Source of the DNA: CALFUK01 sp964450495
GTDB taxonomy: Bacteria; Bacteroidota; Bacteroidia; Chitinophagales; Saprospiraceae
Assembly (NCBI GenBank): GCA_964450495.1
Contig: CAYVFU010000005.1
Span: 30,330-94,329 of the forward strand
Direction of reading: 5' to 3'
DNA length: 64,000 nt
Below the pieces are notes generated by a model that searched no databases, was not told where the DNA came from, and saw nothing but the letters and a program-made list of their open reading frames with translations. Made by a program: the position numbers and the translations under genes. Below, piece after piece: positions 1-8,515 of the stretch (position 1 is the first letter of the stretch; the number at the start of each line of letters is the position of its first letter).

Positions 1-980
1 AGGAGATGGTTATTTCCATTTCTCATCTTGGGTATATCAAGCGAACAAAATCTGATGAATACAAACAGCAGGGTAGAGGAGGAAGAGGATCAAGAGGAAG
101 TAAAACAAGAGATACAGATTTTGTAGAACATTTATTGATCGCTAATTCTCACAATTACTTACTATTATTTACAGAACAAGGCAGATGTTTCTGGATGAGA
201 GCATATGAAATTCCAGAAGCTGCAAAAACGTCTTCCGGTAGAGTTATTCAGAATTTGATCCAATTGCCTAAAGAAGATAAAGTAAAAGCCTTTATCATCA
301 TTAAAGACTTGAAGGATGATGAATTCCTTGATAACAATTACATTTTATTCTGTACAAAGAAAGGAATTATAAAAAAGACATTAGTCAGAAGCTTTGCTCG
401 TCCTCGTGCTAATGGAATTAATGCCATTACCATCAAAGAAGGGGATCAGTTAATCGAAGCAAAATTGACCAATGGTAATAATCAAATATTATTAGCCAAT
501 CAAAATGGTAGAGCCATCCATTTTGATGAATCTAAAGTAAGATCAATGGGTAGAAGTGCTGCTGGAGTAAGAGGGATGAAATTAGATGAAGGAGATGATC
601 AGGTCGTTGGGATGATTTCTATCGATCCAGAAGATAAAAATAGTACGGTTCTTGTAGTATCTGAAAATGGATATGGCAAACGTTCAGATGTAAATGACTA
701 CAGACTAACGAATCGAGGAGGTAAAGGAGTCAAAAGTATGCAAGTCACAGATAAGACAGGAAAAGTTGTGTCAATTAAATCTGTTGGTGAAAATAATGAT
801 TTGATGATCACGACAAAACAAGGTATTGCCATCCGGATGTCTCTGGATGATATACGAGTAATGGGTCGTGCTACTCAAGGCGTTAGAGTCATACGTTTGG
901 ATAGTAAAGATGCCATAGCTGACTTAGCAGTAATGGACAAATCGGAAGAAAAACCAGAAGGGCTAGGTGAAGAAGAATAA
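1..980 (+). CDS. gyrA: DNA gyrase subunit A, C-terminal part (5' end outside window)
   Basis: This is the DNA-wrapping C-terminal domain of the type II topoisomerase A subunit, which lets gyrase introduce negative supercoils. The reading frame is open from the first base, so the breakage-reunion domain with the active-site tyrosine lies upstream of the window. The GyrA box is visible as QQGRGGRG at residues 21-28 counted from the Met at base 6. It is followed by repeated beta-pinwheel blades with recurring motifs such as GRAIHF, MGRSAAGVRGM, GYGKR, NRGGKGV and MGRATQGVRVI. The protein ends in an acidic tail, a common gyrase feature that modulates wrapping. The box and blades favour gyrase over ParC. 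A nested inverted repeat follows the stop codon. Confidence 0.95.
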   Translation, partial: EMVISISHLGYIKRTKSDEYKQQGRGGRGSRGSKTRDTDFVEHLLIANSHNYLLLFTEQGRCFWMRAYEIPEAAKTSSGRVIQNLIQLPKEDKVKAFIIIKDLKDDEFLDNNYILFCTKKGIIKKTLVRSFARPRANGINAITIKEGDQLIEAKLTNGNNQILLANQNGRAIHFDESKVRSMGRSAAGVRGMKLDEGDDQVVGMISIDPEDKNSTVLVVSENGYGKRSDVNDYRLTNRGGKGVKSMQVTDKTGKVVSIKSVGENNDLMITTKQGIAIRMSLDDIRVMGRATQGVRVIRLDSKDAIADLAVMDKSEEKPEGLGEEE

Positions 981-989
981 AAAATTAAC

Positions 990-1050
990 ATTTTGACATG
1001 TCTGTTTTAACGTTTATTAAACAGATAAGCTGAGATTATATCGTCAAAAT
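990..1050. other. Nested inverted repeat between gyrA and the TPR gene
   Basis: An outer 8-bp stem (990-997 with 1043-1050) encloses an inner imperfect stem (1001-1010 with 1017-1025, one bulged T). It could be a weak terminator for gyrA or a structured leader for the next gene, whose ATG is 44 bases downstream. There is no T-run after either stem, so a classic intrinsic terminator is unlikely. Confidence 0.35.
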
Positions 1051-1093
1051 TGTGTTAGTAATATTGAATAAAATCACACATAATCCACTTATA

Positions 1094-2257
1094 ATGAAAA
1101 AAATACTTTTATCAATGCTCTCTGTATGTTTATTGGGAGTAGGTCTACAGGCTCAATCAGCTAAAGACTTATTGAAACAAGCAGCAGAGATAATCAAAGT
1201 GGCAGATACCCAAATGACTGCCAGATTACTTAACCCAGAAGCGCCTTTAGAAAATGAAATGGCTGGCGTAGAATCGTTTAAAATCTATGCACAGGCTCTC
1301 GAAATTGCAGAAAAGAAAGGAGACATTAAAAAAGCACTTTCAGGAATTTCTGAAGCAGAAACCCACATGAATAATCTAGGTGTTGGTCTATACCAGTCAG
1401 GTAATTATGCTGGAGCTTTTTCAAACTTCGATACAGCTATGCAAGCTTATGAGTTGTTAAAAGCAAATGGCAAAGACAGTAGATTAGATGACGATACAGC
1501 TAGAGCAGACAATGAGTTATTTGCTGGTATTACTGCATTTTACAGCGAGAACTATGAAGCTGCATTACCGTACTATCAAACCATATATGATAGAGGGACA
1601 GAAGAGCCATCCGTTTATGAAGGCCTTTATACAATGTTGTCAGAAAGTGATCCAGCTGCTGCAGATGAAATTTTAACTGCAGGTAGAGAGAAGTTTCCTG
1701 AAAACACAACTCTTTTGTTTACAGAAATTAATAAATACCTACAAGAAGGTAATTTAGATGTATTGATAGAAAAGTTAGAAGCTGCAAAAGCTGCAGAACC
1801 TGATAATTTATCAGTTGTCACTACACTTGGTAGTGTATACGATCAACTTCATGTAAAAGCTACAGAAGATGGGGACGAAGCAAAAGCGGCAGAATACTTT
1901 GATTCAGCTTTGGCAGTGTACGAAGAAGTCCTTGCAAAAGACGCTTCAAACTTTGACGCACACTATAGCTCAGGCGCTTTGTTTTACAATAAAGCGGCGA
2001 ACCTAGCACCGAAGATCAATGAATTAGCGAATGATTTTTCTGCAGAAGGCACTAAAAAATATGAAGTATTGAAAAAGCAAATGGACGATACATTTGGAGA
2101 AGCATTGCCATATTTCAAAAAAGCTGAAGAAATCAAAGCTGATGATAGGAATACAATCATTGCCTTGAAAGAAATCTATGCGAGACAAGGTAAATTTGAT
2201 ATGGTTGAAACATATACTGCAAAATTAGATGCTCTACTTGGTTCAGAACAAAAGTAG
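1094..2257 (+). CDS. Secreted tetratricopeptide-repeat protein
   Basis: A 387-residue protein with a cleavable signal peptide (MKKILLSMLSVCLLGVGLQAQ), so it is exported to the periplasm or beyond. The rest is alpha-helical with TPR-like pairs, for example residues near NLGVGLYQSGNYAGAFSNF, GITAFYSENYEAALPYY and GEALPYFKKAEEIKADDRN, the pattern of a protein-protein interaction solenoid. An in-frame GTG at 1052 would add 14 polar residues before the signal peptide, so the ATG at 1094 is preferred. No catalytic motif is seen. A strong terminator follows 28 bases after the stop, so the gene is probably monocistronic or the end of its unit. The specific partner or process cannot be told from sequence. 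Confidence 0.8.
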   Translation: MKKILLSMLSVCLLGVGLQAQSAKDLLKQAAEIIKVADTQMTARLLNPEAPLENEMAGVESFKIYAQALEIAEKKGDIKKALSGISEAETHMNNLGVGLYQSGNYAGAFSNFDTAMQAYELLKANGKDSRLDDDTARADNELFAGITAFYSENYEAALPYYQTIYDRGTEEPSVYEGLYTMLSESDPAAADEILTAGREKFPENTTLLFTEINKYLQEGNLDVLIEKLEAAKAAEPDNLSVVTTLGSVYDQLHVKATEDGDEAKAAEYFDSALAVYEEVLAKDASNFDAHYSSGALFYNKAANLAPKINELANDFSAEGTKKYEVLKKQMDDTFGEALPYFKKAEEIKADDRNTIIALKEIYARQGKFDMVETYTAKLDALLGSEQK

Positions 2258-2285
2258 ACAGCAACTACAGCAAAAAATAAATTTC

Positions 2286-2319
2286 AAGAGGCTAACATTA
2301 ATTTGTTAGCCTCTTTTTT
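2286..2319 (+). terminator. Intrinsic terminator after the TPR gene
   Basis: A perfect 12-bp stem (2286-2297 with 2304-2315) with a six-base loop (ttaatt) runs into a T-tract (2314-2319). It sits 28 bases after the TPR gene stop. Confidence 0.85.
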
Positions 2320-2405
2320 ATTGGACAATTTTACGCACAGCGCATAATGGTTAATCTTGATAGCACTTAATTTTTATTAGCTTTACATATTAATAAAACC
2401 TTGAT

Positions 2406-2888
2406 ATGAAAAAGTATTTTGACGAACCTGAAGCACTGACAAGTGTTGCAAAATTTCACGATACATTTAAGTTGCCAGTTTTGGATAACCCGATCATTCC
2501 GTCTAAAGAAAGATGTGCTTTGCGGGTTAATTTATTGCAAGAAGAATTAGATGAATTGAAAGAAGCTATAGAGCAAGATGATTTGGTGGAAATAGCTGAT
2601 GCGCTCAGTGATTTACAATATGTATTATCAGGCGCAGTATTAGAGTTTGGCTTAGGTAACCGCTTCAAGAAGCTTTTCGACGAAGTACAGAGATCAAACA
2701 TGAGTAAGACATGTAAAACGATCGAAGAAGCAACCGCAACTCAAGAGCACTATAAACAAACAAAAAATACTGACTCTTATATAGAAGAGAAAAATGGTGA
2801 GTACTTAGTATTCCGAAAAGAAGATAGCAAAGTGTTGAAATCTGTCAACTATTCAGAAGCTGATTTGAAGTCAATCGTAGAAGGCTAG
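2406..2888 (+). CDS. MazG-like nucleotide pyrophosphohydrolase
   Basis: A 160-residue all-alpha protein of the MazG / phosphoribosyl-ATP pyrophosphohydrolase-like superfamily (PF01503 type). The family hydrolyses nucleoside triphosphates or related pyrophosphates to monophosphate plus PPi, using Mg ions held by acidic residues. The signature is visible as EELDELKEA at about residues 46-54 and EIADALSDLQYV at about 61-72, matching the ExxE ... ExxD metal-binding pattern. The N-terminus (FHDTFKLP) is also typical of the group. The roughly 60-residue C-terminal extension (YIEEKNGEYLVFR) resembles that of single-domain Bacteroidota homologues. The substrate is not predictable; house-cleaning of abnormal nucleotides is the usual inference. 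Confidence 0.8.
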   Translation: MKKYFDEPEALTSVAKFHDTFKLPVLDNPIIPSKERCALRVNLLQEELDELKEAIEQDDLVEIADALSDLQYVLSGAVLEFGLGNRFKKLFDEVQRSNMSKTCKTIEEATATQEHYKQTKNTDSYIEEKNGEYLVFRKEDSKVLKSVNYSEADLKSIVEG

Positions 2889-2892
2889 TCAG

Positions 2893-3423
2893 CTGAATGT
2901 CATCATCAGAAAAGAGCTTCCAAATGACTACGATAATATTAGTTTTGTCATTAGTGAAGCTTTTAAGGACGTGCCATATAGTGATCAAACTGAGCACAAA
3001 TTAGTCCATAGATTACGCAAATCAGAGGCATTTATTGAAGACTTATCTTTAATTGCTTCACAGGATCAAGTACTAATAGGACACATCTTAATTTCAAAAG
3101 TTGCTCTAAAAGATGAGGACACTGAATATGAATTGTTGTCTTTAGCTCCTGTCTCGGTCTTACCTGAATATCAAGGCAACAGCGTAGGTAGTCAACTCAT
3201 TCAAACTGCTCATGATAAAGCTGTGAGTCTTGGTTACACTTCCATTGTATTGGTAGGGCATGAAGACTATTACCCAAGATTCGGTTATAAACCAGCCGCT
3301 GATTTTGGCATTGCATTTCCCTTTGAGGCACCAAGTAAAAACTGTATGGCAATAGAATTGGTAACAGGTAGTTTGTCTAATAAATCTGGAACAATCGTTT
3401 ATCCTAAAGAATTTGGATTATAA
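2893..3423 (+). CDS. GNAT family N-acetyltransferase with a probable non-ATG start
   Basis: A predicted acetyl-CoA-dependent N-acetyltransferase. Motif A is visible in LSLAPVSVLPEYQGNSVGSQL (V-x-P-x-x-Q-x-x-x-x-G), followed by GYTSIVLVGHEDYYPRFGY, which matches the YjbI/YhbS-like GNAT group. There is no in-frame ATG, GTG or TTG upstream of GTG 2971, yet the frame stays open to 2881 and encodes NVIIRKELPNDYDNISFV, a textbook GNAT first strand and helix. CTG 2893, four bases after the MazG-like stop, is therefore the best start, probably by translational coupling. GTG 2971 would delete strand 1. The substrate is unknown. Confidence 0.75.
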   Translation: MNVIIRKELPNDYDNISFVISEAFKDVPYSDQTEHKLVHRLRKSEAFIEDLSLIASQDQVLIGHILISKVALKDEDTEYELLSLAPVSVLPEYQGNSVGSQLIQTAHDKAVSLGYTSIVLVGHEDYYPRFGYKPAADFGIAFPFEAPSKNCMAIELVTGSLSNKSGTIVYPKEFGL

Positions 3424-3494
3424 TTTTGCCACAAATCTTGCTGGATTGTTGTCCTTATGACTACTTGTATAAATCTGTTTTATATGGTAAATAC

Positions 3495-3519
3495 TCCAAT
3501 GTGGTCATGACCCATTGGA
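3495..3519. terminator. Long palindrome between convergent genes
   Basis: TCCAATG (3495-3501) and GGTC (3503-3506) pair with GACC (3509-3512) and CATTGGA (3513-3519), giving an 11-bp stem with one bulged T and a 2-base centre. It lies between the GNAT gene (+) and the helical protein gene (-) that converges on it. It may act as a bidirectional terminator, though the T-runs are short. Confidence 0.45.
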
Positions 3520-3573
3520 TTTAAATCTTATTCTAAAGAGATTTATATATCCACTTAAGCCTTAAGCCAAATA

Positions 3574-4449
3574 CTACTTATCATCATCTTCATCATCAGG
3601 TGGGTCCAGGGCTAATATATCATCAGAAGTGTCTTCGATGATGAGTGCATCATCAATTATTTCATCTCCATCACCATCCAGATCTTGAAAGCCCGCAGCT
3701 TTGACATTAGGCTTCTCAATCTCAACTCGTTCGTCAGATACGGTTATTTTACCTTCAGAAAAAGCGCCATAATCTCCATCTGCAAATTTATCAGCTTTAG
3801 AGAAAAAATCATCAGTGCCTTCTAATAATGAGCCACTTGCATCGACAACATCATCTGCAAATTCCTTAGGAGGGTTGAGTTTTTCTTCAGCTGCCATAGC
3901 GTCAGCTTTCTCCATAGTCTCATCTAGTTTGTCCTTTAAGTCATCTTTTACCTCACTTAATCTTTCACTCACAGGACCTGCAACTTCTTTCGCTTTGTCC
4001 ATGAATGCTTCTCCTGTATCAAGGACTTTGTCACCAACTTTCTCTGTAAAATCTGCAGTGTTTTTAACAAAGTCAGAATCTGTAACATCACCAATGACAT
4101 CTTTTGTCTTGTCAACCAAAGTACCACCAGCTGCAACAATAGTCTCACCGAGCCCTCCAACTGTATCACCTGCCTTTTTAACAAGGTCAGCATCTTTAAC
4201 ACTATCGAAAGTAGAATTCGCTGTATCCTTAATCGATCCAAATACATCTCCAGATTTGTCTAAAACAGAGTCTCTAAGCCCACTTGTTTTTTCGGATAAA
4301 ATATCTCCTGTATCCTTCAGTATATCTGCTGACTTGTCTGCAATATCTTTACCTTTTTCAAGACCAAAATCAACTGCTTTTTCTGTTTGAGACTTAGCAA
4401 CCGCCTTCTTTACAAACAAAAGCTTCTTTATTTCACTTAAAAAGCCCAT
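3574..4449 (-). CDS. Amphipathic-helix (LEA/apolipoprotein-like) protein with acidic tail
   Basis: A 291-residue protein without a signal peptide. It is built of degenerate short repeats rich in Lys, Asp, Val and Ala (KDIADKSADILKDTGDI, KDTANSTFDSVKDADLVKKAG, KVGDKVLDTGEAFMDKAKEV), which is the 11-residue-like pattern of LEA, YtxH or apolipoprotein-type amphipathic helices. The last 40 residues form a highly acidic tail (DLDGDGDEIIDD ... DPPDDEDDDK). The N-terminus (MGFLSEIKKLLFVKK) is a basic amphipathic segment that might touch the membrane. It is divergently transcribed from a coiled-coil protein across 69 bases, so the two may be co-regulated. Desiccation or osmotic protection is one possibility by analogy only; no enzymatic motif is seen. 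Confidence 0.7.
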   Translation of the reverse strand: MGFLSEIKKLLFVKKAVAKSQTEKAVDFGLEKGKDIADKSADILKDTGDILSEKTSGLRDSVLDKSGDVFGSIKDTANSTFDSVKDADLVKKAGDTVGGLGETIVAAGGTLVDKTKDVIGDVTDSDFVKNTADFTEKVGDKVLDTGEAFMDKAKEVAGPVSERLSEVKDDLKDKLDETMEKADAMAAEEKLNPPKEFADDVVDASGSLLEGTDDFFSKADKFADGDYGAFSEGKITVSDERVEIEKPNVKAAGFQDLDGDGDEIIDDALIIEDTSDDILALDPPDDEDDDK

Positions 4450-4518
4450 TATTTTATTTTTGTTATAATCTTATAATATATTTCACTCTTACCAAAGTTA
4501 CAATAATTTAGTGCTTCC

Positions 4519-5466
4519 ATGAGTCAATTACAGAAAGAGATAAGAGAAACACTCGAAACAATAACAAATCTTGAACGTATTCGTATTAGATACGATGAAG
4601 CAGTAAAGGAATTGAAAAATGCTCAACATAAACTTGATTCTCTCCACTCTGTTATGGTCAAAGAACTTGAAGATTTGAACGAGATAGAGTCCAAAGGTTT
4701 GAAGCCTTTCTTTTATAAAGTGTTAGGCAGTAAGGAAGAACAAATAGAGAAAGAGCGTCAAGAATATCTAACTGCATCTCTAAAATTTAATGAACATCAA
4801 AAATCAGTTGAAGTCTTAGAGTTTGAATTAGAATTACTACAAAAGAAATTGAAGGACTCGACTGCTTTAAAAAAGAGATTGGAAGTCTTAAAGGCGCAAC
4901 GTGAAAATGAAATTTTAAAAGCACATCCGACATTGGCAAAAGAATTACTCGATGTATCAAAAGAAGTAGACGCGGCTTACGTGTACAGAAAAGAGTTATT
5001 AGATGTAGAGGAGGTTGGTTCAAAATGCATCAAGTCACTTAATGACATGGTCAAGCTTTTAAAACAAGCCAAACAATGGGGCAACTGGGATATGGCAGGA
5101 GGCAGAAGTAGGAGCGGCAGAAGGGCAGGGTACAATAAGCAGGCTTCTATAGACAAAGCAAAAAATATTTCTGTGTGGGTCAAACATGAACTGATAAATC
5201 TCAATAAAGAGTTGAATGATATTGGTCATCACAAGGAGCATTTTCAGTTGAGTATGGACAATTTTAATAGTTTTACAGATATCTTTTTTGACAACTTGAT
5301 TTCAGATTGGGTCGTCCAACAGAAAATATCGAACACGATGAATAACACTGTTTCCGTCAGAGACAGAGTCGTATTAATCGTGAAGTCAATTCAAAATGAA
5401 ATCCATAAGGTAGAGCAAAAACTAATTTCTTTACAATCAAACAGAGATAAAATATTAATTTCTTAA
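4519..5466 (+). CDS. Cytoplasmic coiled-coil protein of unknown function
   Basis: A 315-residue protein without signal peptide or membrane segment. Residues 1-150 are heptad-like and strongly charged (QKEIRETLETITNLERIRIRYDEAVKELKNAQHKLDSL; later VEVLEFELELLQKKLKD), predicting a long coiled coil. A short Gly/Arg-rich segment (GGRSRSGRRAGYNK, around residue 195) could bind nucleic acid or act as a flexible hinge. The C-terminal third is again helical. I do not recognise the family. It is divergent from the amphipathic-helix gene and ends 19 bases before the serine hydrolase gene, so a two-gene transcript is possible. Confidence 0.7.
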   Translation: MSQLQKEIRETLETITNLERIRIRYDEAVKELKNAQHKLDSLHSVMVKELEDLNEIESKGLKPFFYKVLGSKEEQIEKERQEYLTASLKFNEHQKSVEVLEFELELLQKKLKDSTALKKRLEVLKAQRENEILKAHPTLAKELLDVSKEVDAAYVYRKELLDVEEVGSKCIKSLNDMVKLLKQAKQWGNWDMAGGRSRSGRRAGYNKQASIDKAKNISVWVKHELINLNKELNDIGHHKEHFQLSMDNFNSFTDIFFDNLISDWVVQQKISNTMNNTVSVRDRVVLIVKSIQNEIHKVEQKLISLQSNRDKILIS

Positions 5467-5485
5467 GCATACCATATTACCTATT

Positions 5486-6766
5486 ATGAGACACCAATTA
5501 CTCTATTTTTTAATTCTTCTTACTATTTCTTGTACTGCACAAAAAGTGGCACCAGAAGCGCAAGTATCAGCAGTAGAAGTGGTAGAGAATGTAAAAACTG
5601 CTGCCTTAGTAGAAGCCTACTTAGAAGAGAAAATTGCGCAGGGAGTTATTCCTGGAGGTACATTTTATTTGTCGCATAAAGGCGAAGTGTTAGTAGACGA
5701 TGCATTTGGGAAAAAGGATGTCGAGGGAAAGGTGGACTTTAAACGAAATGATATTTTTAGAATTGCTTCTATGACTAAAGCGCTTACATCTGTGGCAATC
5801 TTGCAGCTTATAGAACAAGGAAAACTTAGTCTTGATGATCCAATTTCTAAATATATTCCTGATTTTAAAAACATGGAAGTATTGGATGTTTATGATGAAG
5901 AGACAGCTACATTCAGTACAGTGCCTTCAAAAAAGCAAGTGACGATTAGACATTTATTGACACATACCTCCGGTATATACTATGGCTTGTTTGAAAATGA
6001 GAAGTACCGAAATGTCTATACGAAATATGGTATTGACCAATTTGGTATTTATGTTCCAGATCTGACTACAATAGATATGGCTAGGATGATTGCTAAAGCC
6101 CCATTGAAACATGAACCAGGAACGCAATGGACCTATGGTCTCAATATGGATGTACTTGGAGCAGTCGTAGAAATAATCACTAAACGAAAATTATCTCTCA
6201 TCTTTCTTACTGAGATATTTTATCCTCTAGGCATGCACAATTCTCATTTTTATCTTCCTGAGGCGAAGTACAATATGCTTGCACCATTATTTACGATTAA
6301 TGAAGAAGGCCAATTATTACATTCTCAAGATGAGATAGCAAATTTCCCTATTTTCCTAAATAAAGGACATTATGCAGGAGGTGGTGGTGTCTCCTCTACG
6401 GCCATAGATTATGGAAAATTTCTTGAAGCACTACACAATAAAGGGGAGTACAACGGGAAAAGAATTCTTAAAGAATCCACCATCGATTTAATGTTAACAG
6501 AGCAACTTGGCGAGATGAATATTGATTTAGGCGAAGGGCCAGGAGTTGGATTTTGTCTAGGACATAGACTTGTCACAGAAACGCAAGAAGGGCCAGTTCC
6601 ATTTGGCGAAGGCACTTACAGTTGGGGTGGCTATTTTAATTCTAAATGGTGGGTGGATCCGACGAATGATCTTGTCTTTGTTGGGATGACAAATGTGTTG
6701 CCATTCCCTCATCAAGATTTTTGGCCTGGATTGTATGAGGTGATATATAAGTCTATTGAGAATTAA
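5486..6766 (+). CDS. Serine hydrolase lipoprotein, beta-lactamase class C fold
   Basis: A 426-residue lipoprotein of the beta-lactamase / penicillin-binding-protein-like family (PF00144). The lipobox is LTIS-C15 after a short hydrophobic segment, so it should be anchored in the envelope. The catalytic SxxK is S94-M-T-K97 (RIASMTKALT); the second-motif tyrosine is probably Y216 (WTYGLNMDVLG); a SWGGY segment near the C-terminus is typical of esterase or D-aminopeptidase members of the family. HLLTHTSGIYYG is another strong family marker. Its role may be ester, peptide or D-amino-acid bond hydrolysis; antibiotic resistance is not implied. It lies 19 bases after the coiled-coil gene and converges on the barrel protein gene with a 15-base gap. 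Confidence 0.9.
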   Translation: MRHQLLYFLILLTISCTAQKVAPEAQVSAVEVVENVKTAALVEAYLEEKIAQGVIPGGTFYLSHKGEVLVDDAFGKKDVEGKVDFKRNDIFRIASMTKALTSVAILQLIEQGKLSLDDPISKYIPDFKNMEVLDVYDEETATFSTVPSKKQVTIRHLLTHTSGIYYGLFENEKYRNVYTKYGIDQFGIYVPDLTTIDMARMIAKAPLKHEPGTQWTYGLNMDVLGAVVEIITKRKLSLIFLTEIFYPLGMHNSHFYLPEAKYNMLAPLFTINEEGQLLHSQDEIANFPIFLNKGHYAGGGGVSSTAIDYGKFLEALHNKGEYNGKRILKESTIDLMLTEQLGEMNIDLGEGPGVGFCLGHRLVTETQEGPVPFGEGTYSWGGYFNSKWWVDPTNDLVFVGMTNVLPFPHQDFWPGLYEVIYKSIEN

Positions 6767-6781
6767 TTAGTAGAGTGTACC

Positions 6782-8515
6782 TTAAAATCTATAACTCAAT
6801 CCTATTCTCGCTTGATTGATGTTTTTCTCTACCTCTTGGTTGATTAGATTTGATAGATAATGTTTGTAGCCTGCGGAGATTGATAGCGCAGGACTTATGC
6901 GAAAGACTAAGTCCATACCAGTGTTAAATTTCCATTCATTGTTAATGGATAATTCGACAGACTCGAATTGATTTTGAGTTCTATTGTCTTCTGAAAGAGT
7001 ATTGACTAAAAATGCATTATCTACAATAAACAAGGATCGGATTGATGGATTGTGAACATAATCTAACCCTCCGAATACACTTAATCCAAATCTTCTTGAG
7101 GCATGCCAATGTGCGTAAATGCCGTTGGTAAGTACATTTAATTTTGAAAGGTTTGATGTAGACAGCTTTTGCAGAGCGTCTGGATCAAACATGAATTCTG
7201 GTTCTTCTGGCTCTCCTGACATAGAACCGGTACCGCCACCATCTGTTTCTGGAGGTGCTGCACCTGTAGGTCCAGCTGGATCAGCTGTTTCAATTGGGGG
7301 AGGCGGTTCAGAGGCTGTATCTTCAGAACTTAAAGGAATTCCTATAGCCTCATTGGGGTCAACATTCGAATCAGTAAATCTCAATTGACCATATCCCATC
7401 CTATATTCAATTGAAAAGTAAGGCGCCAATTGTTTGGAGTAACCAATAAATCCTTCAAAACCGAAGCCATCTGAATTTGTAAGATATGTGCCTTGCATTC
7501 CTATTGTCAAACCAGAAACTAAAATAGGGTCTAGCTTAGCCTCAGTTTTGACAACTTTCACAAACGGCAAAGTCATAGCTAAAGGCTCAAATTCAGTGTC
7601 TAAAAATGATTTTAACAATGCCAGTCTTTGGATTGAAATGAATTCATTTGTTACAGACGGATACTTGGAAATGCTCTCAGCTGTTTTTAAATCGGGGTCT
7701 AGAGTAATGTCTTTTAGTGTTGCCTGATTTTGTACAGCGATTCTTCTATCATTGTTGTTTATTGCCAGATTACTTTTCGGACTATTTGTGGTCGGGCTAC
7801 TGTTTTGAGTTTGTAGAGCAGTATCGTTATTTAATCCATCATCAACTGCTATTACATTTGGGTTATTGGCTTTTGGTTGAGAAGTACTTATGTTTTCAGG
7901 AGAATCCAAGGCTGGTGTTGAGTCAATTGTAGATAGCGTGCTAGTCTCAGTTGTGTTGATGGTGTTAAGAGACTGAGCATTACTCTGATTTAATGTACTC
8001 TTAGTACTGTTATCCGTTACGTCTTTATTTGTCAGTACCTCAATAGTGTTGTTCTGTATTGTATTGGTATACTGTTTATTTTCATTCGAATTCGACGTAC
8101 TGTTTTTTTTGATATTTATACTTTGATTCGAATCACTTATCCTTTTGGCTGTTTCTGTATTTAATCTAGTTTTTAGGTCGTCCTTAGATTCAATTCCATT
8201 ATATATTTGTTTAGCACCCCCTTTATCAGTCTTGTTTAATTGTGTGGATTTAGAAGAATTAGTAGCTAAGTCAGTATTATTAATATCGGCTTCAGATGTT
8301 TTTACAATTCCATTATCTGAAATAGCAATGTTCTCTCCAACAGAGTTTTGATTAAGTATAAATGCAAAGAGTGCAATTGTTGCAATTGCGCCAAGTCCAG
8401 TTAAGAAAAAGAAGAACCCTTTACGGCGCTTTTTCTTTTCTGGCATCTCTTTGTCGAGAACCTCAAGCATGGCTTCCCATCCACGATTTACTATGTCTGC
8501 ATTATCTTGATGCAT
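6782..8515 (-). CDS. Inner-membrane-anchored protein with long linker and C-terminal outer-membrane beta-barrel
   Basis: A 577-residue protein whose start overlaps the sigma factor gene by 14 bases. Residues 1-33 are a short, charged, presumably cytoplasmic segment (NRGWEAMLEVLDKEMPEKKKRRKG). Residues 34-54 form one hydrophobic helix. Residues about 60-300 are Asn/Ser/Thr-rich and low complexity. From about 330 the sequence alternates like an outer-membrane barrel (GFGFEGFIGYSKQLAPYFSI, LSISAGYKHYLSNL) and ends with RIGLSYRF, a C-terminal aromatic as in barrels. A Pro/Gly/Glu-rich loop (TADPAGPTGAAPPETDGGG) interrupts the barrel. The position directly after an ECF sigma gene suggests an anti-sigma or sensor role. 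That a single chain spans both membranes is inference from topology. Confidence 0.75.
   Translation of the reverse strand: MHQDNADIVNRGWEAMLEVLDKEMPEKKKRRKGFFFFLTGLGAIATIALFAFILNQNSVGENIAISDNGIVKTSEADINNTDLATNSSKSTQLNKTDKGGAKQIYNGIESKDDLKTRLNTETAKRISDSNQSINIKKNSTSNSNENKQYTNTIQNNTIEVLTNKDVTDNSTKSTLNQSNAQSLNTINTTETSTLSTIDSTPALDSPENISTSQPKANNPNVIAVDDGLNNDTALQTQNSSPTTNSPKSNLAINNNDRRIAVQNQATLKDITLDPDLKTAESISKYPSVTNEFISIQRLALLKSFLDTEFEPLAMTLPFVKVVKTEAKLDPILVSGLTIGMQGTYLTNSDGFGFEGFIGYSKQLAPYFSIEYRMGYGQLRFTDSNVDPNEAIGIPLSSEDTASEPPPPIETADPAGPTGAAPPETDGGGTGSMSGEPEEPEFMFDPDALQKLSTSNLSKLNVLTNGIYAHWHASRRFGLSVFGGLDYVHNPSIRSLFIVDNAFLVNTLSEDNRTQNQFESVELSINNEWKFNTGMDLVFRISPALSISAGYKHYLSNLINQEVEKNINQARIGLSYRF

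Noticed and set aside
1052..1093. GTG start for the TPR protein
   Set aside because: It would put polar residues ahead of a standard signal peptide that begins at ATG 1094.
3815..4390. Long open frame opposite the LEA-like gene
   Set aside because: It is Ser-rich low-complexity sequence that mirrors the repeats on the other strand; no start context or domain.
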